The notes beneath the pieces were generated by a model. It searched no databases. It was not told where the DNA came from and was given only the letters and a program-made list of their open reading frames with translations. A stretch of DNA of 64,000 nt, taken from the NCBI RefSeq assembly GCF_000155735.2, contig NC_020909.1:1-64000 (forward strand). The letters are read 5' to 3'. Position numbers and translations under genes: made by a program. Position 1 is the first letter of the stretch, and the number at the start of each line of letters is the position of its first letter. Positions 7,626-15,707 of this stretch are shown here, piece after piece. This stretch comes from Octadecabacter arcticus 238 (lineage in GTDB: Bacteria; Pseudomonadota; Alphaproteobacteria; Rhodobacterales; Rhodobacteraceae).

Positions 7626-7764
7626 ATGACATCCAAGCTGAACATGCGTGAAAGTGTTGCAGAAACATTATCCCAGATGCCGTCTTGGGTCACGTCTGCA
7701 CGCGCACAGGTCGTTGAAGATGTGGCGTTTTTATCAGGCGCCGCACTCGCAACACTGCTGTCGT
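7626..7764 (+). pseudogene. DUF1403-like protein, 5' stub
   Basis: The frame opens MTSKLNMRESVAETLSQMPS and continues LPSW/EDVAFLSGAALA-type sequence (seen as VVEDVAFLSGAALATLLSL), characteristic of the N-terminus of DUF1403 proteins common in Rhodobacteraceae. It is cut after 46 codons by the left end of the miniature element at 7765, which supplies the last four codons and a TAA at 7776. Function of the family is unknown. Confidence 0.5.
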
Positions 7765-8115
7765 TGTGCCCTAATTAATCAGAATTGGGCGTAAAAAAGT
7801 CATTTGTTTTCAAAGCGGAGTTGTCCCCTTATTTACCGTACTGCACCCTTAATTCCAATACTGTACCCTTAATTGGCATACGGTCGAAATTGTGGATAAG
7901 TTTTGGTAATTGACGGAAAAAGAAGATTGCGAGCAATGAAAAGATCGCAGAGAGAAGTGCTGCAGATAAGGGCAGATGGTGTAGAAAATCGAGATCTAGA
8001 GGGCGTGAGATTACGTCGATAATCGTCGAGCTTAGCCTGTGGATATATTGTAATTAAGGGTACAAAAATGCCCAAAATCTTGGCGAATCCGTAGAATCTG
8101 ATTAATTAGGGTACA
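7765..8115. mobile_element. Miniature Tn7/Tn5053-like element (type B), ~350 bp
   Basis: The inverted ends TGTGCCCTAATTAATCAG (7765) and, in reverse, TGTACCCTAATTAATCAG (8115) differ at one position in 18. Subterminal copies of TGYACCCTTAATT occur near 7842 and 7863 on the left and in reverse near 8050-8064 on the right. Only a 28-codon frame lies inside. The design matches the type A element at 3408-3747 but the repeat word is different, so it belongs to another transposon family. No target duplication is evident. Confidence 0.55.
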
Positions 8116-8496
8116 ATGACAATGACAATGGCCATGTCGACATGGATTCCAACCTGGTCGAAAATGCGATCAGAAGCTCAGCCATGACACGTCGCAATAC
8201 ACTTTTTGCAGGTCACGATGACGGCGCCCGGTGTTGGGCACGCTTCGCCAGCCTGATCGGAACCTGTCGCATGAACGGCGTCGAGCCCTATGCCTACCTG
8301 CGCGATCTGTACACAAAGCTGGCCAATGGGCATCTCGAAAAGGACATCAACGCTTTGATGCCCTGGGCTCATGCCGTCGCCACGCCCTCAGAAATAAGCT
8401 CGCCCGGGACTCCCTGACGTGCGCGCAAACGCACCACACCGAACAATGTCAATCGGCCAAGGCTGAAAACATCAATGGGACGGGGACTGCGCTTAC
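8116..8496 (+). mobile_element. IS66-family remnant, right part only
   Basis: The segment holds the 3' end of an IS66 tnpC followed by an untranslated tail that closes with GGGGACTGCGCTTAC, the typical IS66 right end. The left part, with tnpA, tnpB and most of tnpC, was lost at the junction with the miniature element. Confidence 0.65.
8142..8417 (+). pseudogene. IS66 transposase TnpC, C-terminal fragment
   Basis: The frame reads DSNLVENAIRSSAMTRRNTL then LIGTCRMNGVEPYAYLRDL and INALMPWAHAV. This is the conserved C-terminal region of IS66 TnpC, including the catalytic-glutamate block (D-N-x-x-E-N-A-I-R). The N-terminal ~400 residues are missing. Confidence 0.75.
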
Positions 8497-8507
8497 AGTT
8501 TATCAGA

Positions 8508-8698
8508 GCATCCTCACCAAATACATGGCGATCCTCACCGAGGGCCTCGCCTTCCATGAGCGACAAGACCCACTGGCTAGACGCCCTGGCGCGCGAGGCC
8601 GAAAAGCCAAGCGGCCAGGCCACAATCTTCTGGTCCGCTTGCGCGACTACCGTGATGACGTCCTAAGGTTCCTTACGGACTTCACAGTTCCCTTCACC
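8508..8698 (+). pseudogene. Older IS66-like transposase, middle fragment (5' of the IS66 insertion)
   Basis: From 8508 the DNA is nearly identical to positions 56705-56895 in the second copy (ILTKYMAILTEGLAFHERQD ... LRDYRDDVLRFLTDFTVPFT). The frame stops being homologous at 8699, where the IS66 element begins. The rest resumes at 12783. The N-terminal two thirds of the gene are missing to the left. Confidence 0.8.
8691..8698. repeat. 8-bp target duplication (left) of the IS66 element
   Basis: CCTTCACC here and at 12783-12790 flanks the IS66 element directly. Eight bases is the standard IS66 duplication. Removing one copy and the element restores the reading frame of the host transposase. 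Confidence 0.9.
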
Positions 8699-8841
8699 GT
8701 AAGCATCAAGGGAACCCCCTCTGTTTAGGCCCGGTTTGATCTGGGATTATTGCGCGAAGCTGGCATTTGGCTGGCGTAATGTGTTTGGATTTCATGATGA
8801 GCAAAGGGCAGCGGAGACGTAATCATCAGCACGGGGCGTGA

Positions 8842-9795
8842 TTAAGTAGCGTCTTTTGCCTCAGCTTCGGCGTCCCGAGCGTTGATCATATCCTGATAGG
8901 CCCATGGCAGGAGGTCATGGATCCGATTGACGGGATGATCCTGGATGCGTTCGAGGACCCAAGCCAACCATGCTTCGGGGTTTACCTTGTTCATCTTGGC
9001 GGTTTCGATGAGGGTGTAGGCGATGGCTGCGGATTTACCGCCTGCTTCTGAGCCCATGAACAGGTAGTTCTTGCGGCCCAGTGTGACGGGACGGACCGCG
9101 TTCTCGGCTGTGTTGTTGTCCAACTCAAGAAAACCGTTTTCAAGATAGGGCCGTGCCTTTGGCAGGCGCGCAAGCGCATATTTGATCGCCTTGGCCAGCG
9201 GCGTCTTACTGGAGATCTTGCCCAGTTGTTCTTTAAGCCAGACCTCCAGGTCGTCAAAGATCGGTTTGGCGTATTCCTGGCGCAAGGCCACGCGTTCAGA
9301 TGCTGGCAGGAACCGCGCTTGTGTCTCAACATCATAGAGCTTGTTGATCCGCAAGACGGCTTCGCCCGCCACAGGCAGCTTGGTGCTTTCATAAAGGTCA
9401 AAGAACTCACGCCGTACATGCGCAATACAGGCCATCTCCTTGACCCGCCCCGTGCGGTAGGCGTCATTATACCCAGCATAGGCATCCGCATGGGCAAAGC
9501 CTTCATAGGATTCCAAATGTTTACTAGGATGTTCGGCCCCTCGGCTGGTGGAGAACTGGTACCACACCGCAGGTGGTGCTCCGCTGGCCCAAGTATTTTC
9601 TTTTCGGGCGTAGACCCAGAGCCGCGCCGTTTTCGTCTTGTTTTTGCCACACACCTTGCCTTTTTGGAGCAATTTAACCGTTGTATCGTCCATGAAGATT
9701 GCCTGTGCCTCAAACACGTGATCGCGGATCGCATCTGAGACGCGCTCGATCAGTTTGGTGCATTTACCGACCCAACCCGCCATGAGCGAACCGCT
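8842..9795 (-). pseudogene. tnpC: IS66 TnpC, C-terminal two-thirds (split by IS256)
   Basis: The frame continues from the N-terminal half at 11247-11938 and holds the DDE core: FMDDTTVKLL, then AHADAYAGYND, then LDNNTAENAVRPVTLGRKNY. It ends at 8842. Joining the halves across the IS256 gives an uninterrupted ...EGIDLSGSLMAGWVGK..., so tnpC was intact until the insertion. Confidence 0.9.
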
Positions 9796-9802
9796 CAGAT
9801 CA

Positions 9803-11239
9803 GGGGATGTCCCGTACGATGTTGAAAATCGGGCGAGTGGCGCTGCTTGATTGATGGTTAGGCGACGTCCTTGATTTGGTCAAGCGTTACGGTATTGCGA
9901 TGATCTAGCAAAGCTTGCTTGAGAATGGGGAGTTGCTTGTAGGCCTTTAGGCGGCGGAAGCCTTTCGCGGCTTCCAGCATACCAGCCCCTGTCCAGCGCA
10001 GCGCCATTTTTGCATCGCGCCAGCGTTTGACGTTTCGACAGACCTGTCGGATCACGCTGTTCATAGATTCAATGATGTTGGTGCTGGCCAATGAGCGTCT
10101 CAATTCCACAGGTAGCCCCAACCTAACAACAGTTAGAATTTCGTCTAGGCCCTCAAGGATCGACTTTGAAACGTCCGGAGCCTCAAGCTCTAGTCGCTGG
10201 GCAAGATTCCGCATCAACCGCTCGGCTTTGTCGGCATCATCAAGCTCCCATGCTTGCTTCAGCGCGCGGCGTACGGAGGCGTGCAGCTTTGGAGGAAGCC
10301 TGTCAGTTATGTTGCGGGCCTTGTGTATCTGGCATCTTTGGATGGGAATATCGGCACCAAATGTGCGCCGAATTGCCTTGGTCAGTGCCTTAGCCCCATC
10401 TACGATGAACAAATAGCAGCCCGCTGGATCGAGCCCACGCTCTATCAGATTGTCCAAAAGCGCCTGAACCGTCGCGGCGTTCTCGGTCGCCCCTTCAATG
10501 ACGCCCAGAGGGTGCTTTTCGCCTGAAACCTCCACACCCACGGCCGCAAGCACCAACAAATGATCGTCCAAATGCAGCCCGTCGATCTGGATCGCTACAA
10601 GGTCAAGCTCCGATAGATCAGATGACATCCACTCATCCAGGCGCGCTTGGGTGAGTGCTTTGAAGCGACGCGAAACTGCTGACCTGGACAGCCCGCTCCC
10701 TGCCTTATTAGGCACCTTCGCTTCGGGCAGCCGTACAGCTCGGTCATACTTACGGGTGGAAACATTCATCAACATTAGGCTCATTGCCCATTGTTCAAGG
10801 AAGCCACCCGAGGAGGCCTCTTCCCAGCTCGGCAGGACAATCTCTTTACCGGTCACTTTATCGCGCACACGGGCGCGCTCCAGCTCAATCTTCCCACCAT
10901 GGAACCCAACCTGACCTTTCGCGGTGCCCCATCTGTGGCCAGGCTTGTCAGTGCAATGCTCGTATCGGCCACCCGCCAGCGTATCTGCGTCCTCACCAAA
11001 CATCTGAACCAGACTGGCGACGCCCGCCGTCAGGCAGAACTGCTCGAAGCTCTCGCCAACTTTGTCCCAGGCTGTTTCCACGAGTTGATGAACATTCGAC
11101 GCGCTGGCAAGTCCAGCGCTTGCTGTGATAGTCTTCTTCATGGTGTTGCTTCCTTTTGCGATTAAACACCCAGAGCCTACGGCTCAGGGGAAGCAACGCC
11201 ACCCTAAATTAAAATTTCAACATTCTTCGGGACATTCCC
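9803..11239 (-). mobile_element. IS256-family insertion sequence nested in IS66 tnpC
   Basis: A 1437-bp element flanked by the direct repeat CAGATCA (9796-9802 and 11240-11246). Its ends are inverted and similar over about 45 bases: GGGGATGTCCCGTACGATGT on the left, and a matching GGGAATGTCCCGAAGAATGT read inward on the right. Confidence 0.9.
9858..11141 (-). CDS. IS256/Mutator-family transposase
   Basis: A 427-residue transposase with the IS256 DDE pattern: DGLHLDDHLL (first D), FIVDGAKALTKAI (second D), the QRCQIHKARNI motif between, and NIIESMNS with the catalytic glutamate. The length is normal for the family and no break is visible, so the element may still be active. Confidence 0.92.
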   Translation of the reverse strand: MKKTITASAGLASASNVHQLVETAWDKVGESFEQFCLTAGVASLVQMFGEDADTLAGGRYEHCTDKPGHRWGTAKGQVGFHGGKIELERARVRDKVTGKEIVLPSWEEASSGGFLEQWAMSLMLMNVSTRKYDRAVRLPEAKVPNKAGSGLSRSAVSRRFKALTQARLDEWMSSDLSELDLVAIQIDGLHLDDHLLVLAAVGVEVSGEKHPLGVIEGATENAATVQALLDNLIERGLDPAGCYLFIVDGAKALTKAIRRTFGADIPIQRCQIHKARNITDRLPPKLHASVRRALKQAWELDDADKAERLMRNLAQRLELEAPDVSKSILEGLDEILTVVRLGLPVELRRSLASTNIIESMNSVIRQVCRNVKRWRDAKMALRWTGAGMLEAAKGFRRLKAYKQLPILKQALLDHRNTVTLDQIKDVA

Positions 11240-11246
11240 CAGATCA

Positions 11247-11938
11247 ATGCCTTCATTGGAAAACATCTGGCTCTGGCGATACAGCGGCAGGTGATAGCCG
11301 TATTTGCAGCACAGGATGTGGGCCATCAGCGCGGGGCCGACAAAGCTCTTTGGAATGGGGCGGCTTGGCATCTCGGCTTGGACGACTGCTTCGCAGCAGG
11401 TGAAGGCGAGACGCGGGCGGATGATCTGGTTCACAATGTAATGGCCGGGCACATATTCCAGCTCTTCCATGACATCAGCGCCCAGCTCTTTGAAGCCGCC
11501 GCCGCACTCGGTGCAGGCGTCACTGGGCATGATCCGCGTCTCAACACGCTTGAGCTCTTTTGGGAACGGCTTGCGCACGCGTGGTGTGCGCGGCGGCTTG
11601 GCTTCAGCGTCAGAGGCGTTCGCGTCGTCCTCGGTTGTCTCTGACGCTTGTGCAATCTCATGCTCTTCGAGGATCAGTTCCAGCGTCAGTTGTGCGCTGC
11701 TTTCTGAGCGCGATCCAAAGCGGTGTTTTTTGTGACCGTGGAGTTGCAAGCGCAGATCGGCGATAGTTAGGTCGCGGTTTTGGATGGTCATTGCGTAGGT
11801 CGTACGTTCTGCCTTCATATCTGACTTCAGCCCTGCAATCTCCACCGCCTGTGCGGCAACAAATGCCTGCACCTCAGGGGGCAAATTAGTCAGATTTGGG
11901 AGGGCTTCACTCATAGGAGCTTCTACCAAATTGGACAT
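11247..11938 (-). pseudogene. tnpC: IS66 TnpC, N-terminal third (split by IS256)
   Basis: The fragment contains the N-terminal coiled coil (LKSDMKAERTTYAM...), the HKKHRFGSRSE motif, and the zinc-binding CTECGGGFKELGADV region of IS66 TnpC, then PKSFVGPALMAHILCCKYGY. Translation now runs about 14 codons into the IS256 end and stops at 11204. Confidence 0.88.
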
Positions 11939-11983
11939 GTTATGTGAATCCTAAAACGTCAAAAACACCAACAAAACATGACC

Positions 11984-12331
11984 TCACCCGACCATGGCGG
12001 GCCGCCACGTCTTTTGTGGCATGCGCCAGTCTATGCCTTCCATCAGCATCGCAAGCTGCGCCCGGCTTAAGCTGATCTTTCCATCCTTAGCGGCGGGCCA
12101 CACAAAGCGTCCGCGCTCAAGGCGCTTAGTAAACAGACAGGCCCCTTGTCCGTCCCACCAAATGACTTTGATCTGATCGCCGCGCCGACCACGGAACAAA
12201 AACAGATGACCGGAGTATGGATCTCCCGCCAGAACCTGCTCTGTCTGGGCCGCTAGCCCGTTAAAACCGCGCCGCATATCCGTCACCCCGGCCGCAAGCC
12301 AGATCTTTGCATCCGCCAGAAAAGGGATCAT
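11984..12331 (-). CDS. tnpB: IS66 accessory protein TnpB
   Basis: A 115-residue protein with the signature of IS66 Orf2: [20 protein letters not shown], then [20 protein letters not shown]. The family is needed for IS66 transposition, although the biochemical role is not settled. The start overlaps the tnpA stop by 4 bases. Length is normal and no damage is visible. Confidence 0.93.
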   Translation of the reverse strand: MIPFLADAKIWLAAGVTDMRRGFNGLAAQTEQVLAGDPYSGHLFLFRGRRGDQIKVIWWDGQGACLFTKRLERGRFVWPAAKDGKISLSRAQLAMLMEGIDWRMPQKTWRPAMVG

Positions 12332-12738
12332 GCCGCAAGCCCTCGCGCCAATTCCAACACAAAACCGGCATCAACCCCGCCGATGAGGCTCAACTTGCGC
12401 CCGTTCTCGAGTGTGATCTCTATGCGAGCGGATGACGGAATGTCGTTCTGAGATGGCTCAAGCTCATCCCCAGTGGAAATCTCAATAGGTGTAAACGCGG
12501 CGGCCTCAGGCACACTAGATTGAAACTGCGGATCGCTCCGCCAGGAATAAATCCGGCTCGTCGGAACCCCGTGTCGTACTGATACCATCGGCACCGTTAC
12601 GCCATCGGCCCGGCTTTCCGCCACCAGTAGACCCTTGAAATCATCAGCGTATTTGGAACCACGTCCTCGCTGCCCGTCACCCATTTTCAAATCCCATCTC
12701 ATTGCGCCTGCCAAATGCAAGCTTCGCGCAATACTCAC
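12328..12738 (-). CDS. tnpA: IS66 accessory protein TnpA (HTH)
   Basis: A 136-residue protein with an N-terminal HTH ([20 protein letters not shown] then [12 protein letters not shown]) and a C-terminal [13 protein letters not shown] block typical of IS66 OrfA. It is the first gene of the element and its stop overlaps the tnpB start. The first in-frame ATG near the end of the element was used; an ATG a few codons later is also possible. Confidence 0.88.
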   Translation of the reverse strand: MSIARSLHLAGAMRWDLKMGDGQRGRGSKYADDFKGLLVAESRADGVTVPMVSVRHGVPTSRIYSWRSDPQFQSSVPEAAAFTPIEISTGDELEPSQNDIPSSARIEITLENGRKLSLIGGVDAGFVLELARGLAA

Positions 12739-12782
12739 AGATCAAATCTGGCCAAAAAAGAGGGGGTTCCCTTGATGCTTAC

Positions 12783-12979
12783 CCTTCACCAATAATCAGG
12801 CCGAACGGGACCTGCGCATGATGAAGTTGCGCATGAAGATCTCGGGAGCTTTCCGCACCCTCGAGGGCGCGCAGGTCTTCGCTGACATCAGATCCGTCAT
12901 CTCGACGGTCAGAAAACACGGGGGCAATATCCTCGAAACACTCGTCCTATCACCACAACAGATCATCGCTCGGCTCTAA
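12783..12979 (+). pseudogene. Older IS66-like transposase, C-terminal fragment (3' of IS66 insertion)
   Basis: After the second target-site copy, the frame resumes as NNQAERDLRMMKLRMKISGA and runs to IIARL-stop at 12977-12979. This matches the end of the second copy at 56889-57079, including the N-N-Q-A-E catalytic block. The terminal repeat of the element ends at about 13031 (CTTGGGAGTTAC). Confidence 0.85.
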
Positions 12980-13056
12980 CGTCGAAAGGGCAACCCAAAA
13001 CCCGATATCCGCTGGGGTGCTTGGGAGTTACCATAGTTTCCCTACTCTCCAAACCT

Positions 13057-13072
13057 TGGCATGAAATCTGCA
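13057..13072 (+). promoter_or_regulatory. Sigma-54 promoter for the hook-family gene
   Basis: TGGCAT-GAAAT-CTGCA has the GG-N10-GC spacing of a -24/-12 site. It lies 29 bases before the start codon and just outside the IS66-like end at 13031, so the insertion left the promoter intact. Confidence 0.6.
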
Positions 13073-13100
13073 CTTTGAATCTAAACAGAGGAGTTTTTAG

Positions 13101-13904
13101 ATGTTTGGGACCATTCTTTCAGGTATGTCGACGTCCATGTTCGAAATTTCTGTTGTGTCGAATAACGTGGCAAACGCAAGCACCACAGCTTTTCGCAAGA
13201 GCAGCGCGAGCTTCTCAGACCTTTACAGCGGGGCTAGTGCTGAAACAGTGTCACGGACATCAACTGGTGTTGGCAGTATTGTCGAACAAACTCGGCAAAA
13301 TACTAAGCAGGGTGCCTTAATGGAGCGTGACGGTGTTCTGAACATGGCTTTGGCTGGTAGCGGCATGTTTGTAACGACAACGCCTAACAGTGATGGGACG
13401 TTATCCGAGGCTTTGAACTTCACGCGAGACGGTGAATTTGCACTTGATGAAAGTGGCGTCTTACGGTCTTCAACAAATGATATTGTTTATGGGTTTGATG
13501 GAATCGGTGGGACTACCTTGCAAAAGATTGTAATCCCGTTCGTAAATGAAACGGACACTAAATTGACATCTATCGAAGTCGGCTCTGACGGCCTCATCGA
13601 GGCGACCTATGGCGAACAAGGCCCAAAAGTGGCTGGCCAGCTCGCTGTTGCGACTTTTGCAAATGCATCATCCTTGCAACAGCTTGGCCTGGGGAGTTTT
13701 CAGGCGTCCCAGGCCTCAGGAGCTCCAAGTTTTGGTATCGCTGGCTCAGAGGGATTTGGCAGTGTTCAGGTTGGGAAGCTGGAGGCTTCGAATGTTAACC
13801 TGACAACCGAATTAACAAGCCTAATACGCGCACAACAACAATTTTCAGGGTCATCCCGAATTCTCCAGGCCTATTCAGATATGATCGAAAAGCTCACGCG
13901 ATAA
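13101..13904 (+). CDS. Flagellar hook/rod-family protein (FlgE/FlgF/FlgG-like)
   Basis: A 267-residue axial protein. The N-terminus (SVVSNNVANASTTAFRKSSA) carries the SxNxANxxTxxF rod/hook signature, and the C-terminus (NVNLTTELTSLIRAQQQFSG then ILQAYSDMIEKL) the matching helix that builds the D0 core. The middle holds ALMERDGVLNMALAGSGMFV, common to FlgE, FlgF and FlgG. It lacks the large D2 insert of normal hook proteins, so it could be FlgF or a short hook paralogue. RBS AGGAG lies 8 bases upstream. It stands alone between insertion elements, separate from the flgB operon at the right edge. Confidence 0.75.
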   Translation: MFGTILSGMSTSMFEISVVSNNVANASTTAFRKSSASFSDLYSGASAETVSRTSTGVGSIVEQTRQNTKQGALMERDGVLNMALAGSGMFVTTTPNSDGTLSEALNFTRDGEFALDESGVLRSSTNDIVYGFDGIGGTTLQKIVIPFVNETDTKLTSIEVGSDGLIEATYGEQGPKVAGQLAVATFANASSLQQLGLGSFQASQASGAPSFGIAGSEGFGSVQVGKLEASNVNLTTELTSLIRAQQQFSGSSRILQAYSDMIEKLTR

Positions 13905-14000
13905 ATATTTTTGAGACATAGGTGATCCTGGTTTTTAATATTATGTGAAGCCATTTTTATAGGTATGCTCCTGGGCCTGAATTGACCTGAGGGTTTACCC

Positions 14001-14104
14001 TCAAATCACTTTGTATTCCTTGAGTGATACGACGCGGAAGTTGTCGGTGACGGTATTGCGGAACTCGGGCCATTTTTCTGGCAGGGCTTGGATTCAAACA
14101 TCAA
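14001..14104 (-). pseudogene. 3' remnant of an unidentified gene
   Basis: On the minus strand the last ~28 codons of a reading frame read IQALPEKWPEFRNTVTDNFR followed by VVSLKEYKVI and a stop at 14001. The composition looks like genuine coding sequence. The upstream part is replaced by the IS3 fragment that starts at 14105. The parent gene is not recognised. A short TGAGGGT/ACCCTCA repeat spans the stop codon. Confidence 0.35.
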
Positions 14105-14490
14105 GTGGACCTGTCACGGTTTAATTCCGGTCCTTTGAGAGCAATATTAGTCTTAAAGGAGATAAAGAGATGTCTAAGAGCAAGAGTGATGAATTCAGGC
14201 AAGATGCGGTGCGTATAGCGCTGACCAGTGGCCTGACGCGACGTGAGGTTTCGGTGGATTTAGGAGTTGGGCTTTCAACGCTGAACAAATGGATCAAGCA
14301 ATTTGGTAGCGCGGAGACGGCCAGTGTTGCGGATGCTGAGCTTCTGCTCGAGAATGAGAAGTTGCGTCGGGAGAACCGTATTCTCAAGGAGGAGAGGGAA
14401 GTCCTAAAAAAGGCCACAGCCTTCTTCGCGAGGCAAAAGACGTGAAGTTTTCATTCATAGATCCGCGGTTGCAACAATCCGCTTTTTGCA
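14105..14490 (+). mobile_element. IS3-family fragment (IS51-like), left end with orfA
   Basis: The stretch begins TGGACCTGTCACGGTTTAAT, typical of an IS3-family left end, and contains a complete orfA followed by only about 18 codons of an orfB frame. The catalytic part and the right end are missing. Confidence 0.65.
14170..14445 (+). CDS. IS3-family transposase OrfA (stranded)
   Basis: A 91-residue protein with an HTH (SGLTRREVSVDLGVGLSTLN) and a C-terminal leucine-zipper-like helix (LLLENEKLRRENRILKEERE), as in IS3 OrfA. It is full length, but the following OrfB (GTG at 14442, overlapping the stop) is cut after a few codons, so the protein has no catalytic partner here and could at most act as a terminal-repeat-binding repressor. 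Confidence 0.85.
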   Translation: MSKSKSDEFRQDAVRIALTSGLTRREVSVDLGVGLSTLNKWIKQFGSAETASVADAELLLENEKLRRENRILKEEREVLKKATAFFARQKT

Positions 14491-14494
14491 CAAA

Positions 14495-14899
14495 TTAGTT
14501 CCCAAACTCGTTGCGCATACTGTCCATTGTGCCTTGAATGCGTTCGCTCACACCACAATCTGCGGTCACTTTCATACTGCGTGAGGCACGCTGCTGGACA
14601 CTGTTGAATGTGACATCTGTGGAGTAACGGGCGCTCAGTTGCAGTTCCAGATAGTCGCCTTCCATCACATTAATTCGAGCCAGGCCGTTAGAAAAAGGAG
14701 CACTGCGCCGCGTCTTCAAATTCAGCACAACAAAATTTGCATCTGGCATTCCGCAGCGATTGATTAGCTGAACCTCAGCGGTAATATGCTGTGGACCGCC
14801 CGTGCGTGTGGCGTGGCGGATTTCGGGCCAGAACGCGTAGAGCAGATAGGCAAGTACGACCCCGAACACCACCAGCATAATTTGACCAAGTACTTTCAC
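14495..14899 (-). CDS. Hypothetical membrane-anchored protein
   Basis: A 134-residue protein with one N-terminal membrane helix (IMLVVFGVVLAYLLYAFWP) and a soluble, probably periplasmic, remainder with two cysteines (INRCGMPD and VTADCGVSE) that could form a disulfide. I do not recognise the family. It is the last gene on the minus strand before the IS3 fragment and lies about 60 bases downstream of the sulfotransferase gene; whether it belongs to that operon is unclear. Its base composition is closer to the flagellar genes than to the AT-rich sulfotransferase. Confidence 0.55.
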   Translation of the reverse strand: MKVLGQIMLVVFGVVLAYLLYAFWPEIRHATRTGGPQHITAEVQLINRCGMPDANFVVLNLKTRRSAPFSNGLARINVMEGDYLELQLSARYSTDVTFNSVQQRASRSMKVTADCGVSERIQGTMDSMRNEFGN

Positions 14900-14960
14900 A
14901 GCATCCTCGTCTTCATACTACGTGTCCACAAACCTGTGCAAGGCCACAATAAATGCAAAT

Positions 14961-15704
14961 TCACTGGCTTAACCAATCTATAAAGTGATTAACTTTGCAG
15001 TTTTTTGGGTTGATGCTCTCCTGCCGCTTCGTATTGTTCAGTGGATTAGGCTTACATGTTGTGCCGACGATGCGTGAAAACTCTTTGAAAATGTCTTGGG
15101 AGTTTTCAAAGGCAAAATCCTCATACACAAAAGATCTTGAACAATATGATTGCAGGTGATTTTCATATATTTTTTCATGTTCATAAAGCCAAGAAAGACT
15201 TTCAAGTATGTCTGTAAAGGTTGATGTATCCTCAGCCATAGGCGAGTCGTAAGCTCTCCAGGCATTAGTTTTCCTCGCCCTTGCCAACGATACAGCCTGT
15301 TTTATTTTATTTTTTCTCTTCAGGTAAAAAACATGGTTCCATTGCATATCCATCAAATCTACGCCTCTCTCGGACCAGTAGAGCCAATGATTGATATGCA
15401 TCTTGCACGAAAACCAGCCTTGTGAAGAGCTTCGAGAAACAATAAATTTAACATATTCCTGAAGATCAAATTGATCCTGTTTAATTCCAAAAAAATCGCA
15501 AAAAGCCATAATTTGTTGAGGGTTAAACCACTCATTAGTAATGCCAAGTTGTTTAGAAGCATTTAAAACTGAAGAAAAATATGTTGAACCAGATCTAGGC
15601 GTTGAAATTAATAGCAAACAGTTGGTAATTACATCAGTCGACGGCTCTTTATTCGCAAGATGTTCATATAAAGAAATATTGTTAGTATGGAAATTTTTGT
15701 TCAT
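14961..15704 (-). CDS. Stf0-type sulfotransferase
   Basis: A 247-residue PAPS-dependent sulfotransferase. The 5'-phosphosulfate loop is LLISTPRSGSTYFSSVLNAS at residues ~31-50, the P-R-S/T-G-S-T motif of the Stf0 family, which sulfates trehalose in mycobacteria and other sugars elsewhere. A second motif, FYLKRKNKIKQAVSLARARK, fits the 3'-phosphate-binding region. No signal peptide is seen, so it acts in the cytoplasm, where flagellin is modified before export. It starts 3 bases after the stop of the LicD-like gene in the fliC-tagD-licD-stf0 order. The DNA is clearly AT-richer than the surrounding flagellar genes, suggesting transfer. The acceptor is unknown; flagellin or a sugar on it is the inference. 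Confidence 0.8.
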   Translation of the reverse strand: MNKNFHTNNISLYEHLANKEPSTDVITNCLLLISTPRSGSTYFSSVLNASKQLGITNEWFNPQQIMAFCDFFGIKQDQFDLQEYVKFIVSRSSSQGWFSCKMHINHWLYWSERGVDLMDMQWNHVFYLKRKNKIKQAVSLARARKTNAWRAYDSPMAEDTSTFTDILESLSWLYEHEKIYENHLQSYCSRSFVYEDFAFENSQDIFKEFSRIVGTTCKPNPLNNTKRQESINPKNCKVNHFIDWLSQ

Positions 15705-15707
15705 TTT

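Larger units (their letters stand above)
8699..12782 (-). mobile_element. IS66-family element carrying a nested IS256
   Basis: A 4.1-kb unit bounded by perfect inverted ends of about 24 bp (starting GTAAGCATCAAGGGAACCCC) and by 8-bp direct repeats. It encodes tnpA, tnpB and tnpC on the minus strand. An IS256 element (9803-11239) splits tnpC. Without that insertion it would be about 2.64 kb, normal for IS66. Confidence 0.95.

Noticed and set aside
7936..8022. 28-codon frame inside mini-element B
   Set aside because: Too short, no recognisable motif and no ribosome-binding site; probably chance.
8116..8133. Short AATGAC tandem repeat after mini-element B
   Set aside because: Only about two and a half copies; no link to a gene or element end beyond the junction itself.
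9226..9738. 170-codon open frame on the plus strand
   Set aside because: It is antisense to the intact IS66 tnpC coding sequence, which has clear motifs.
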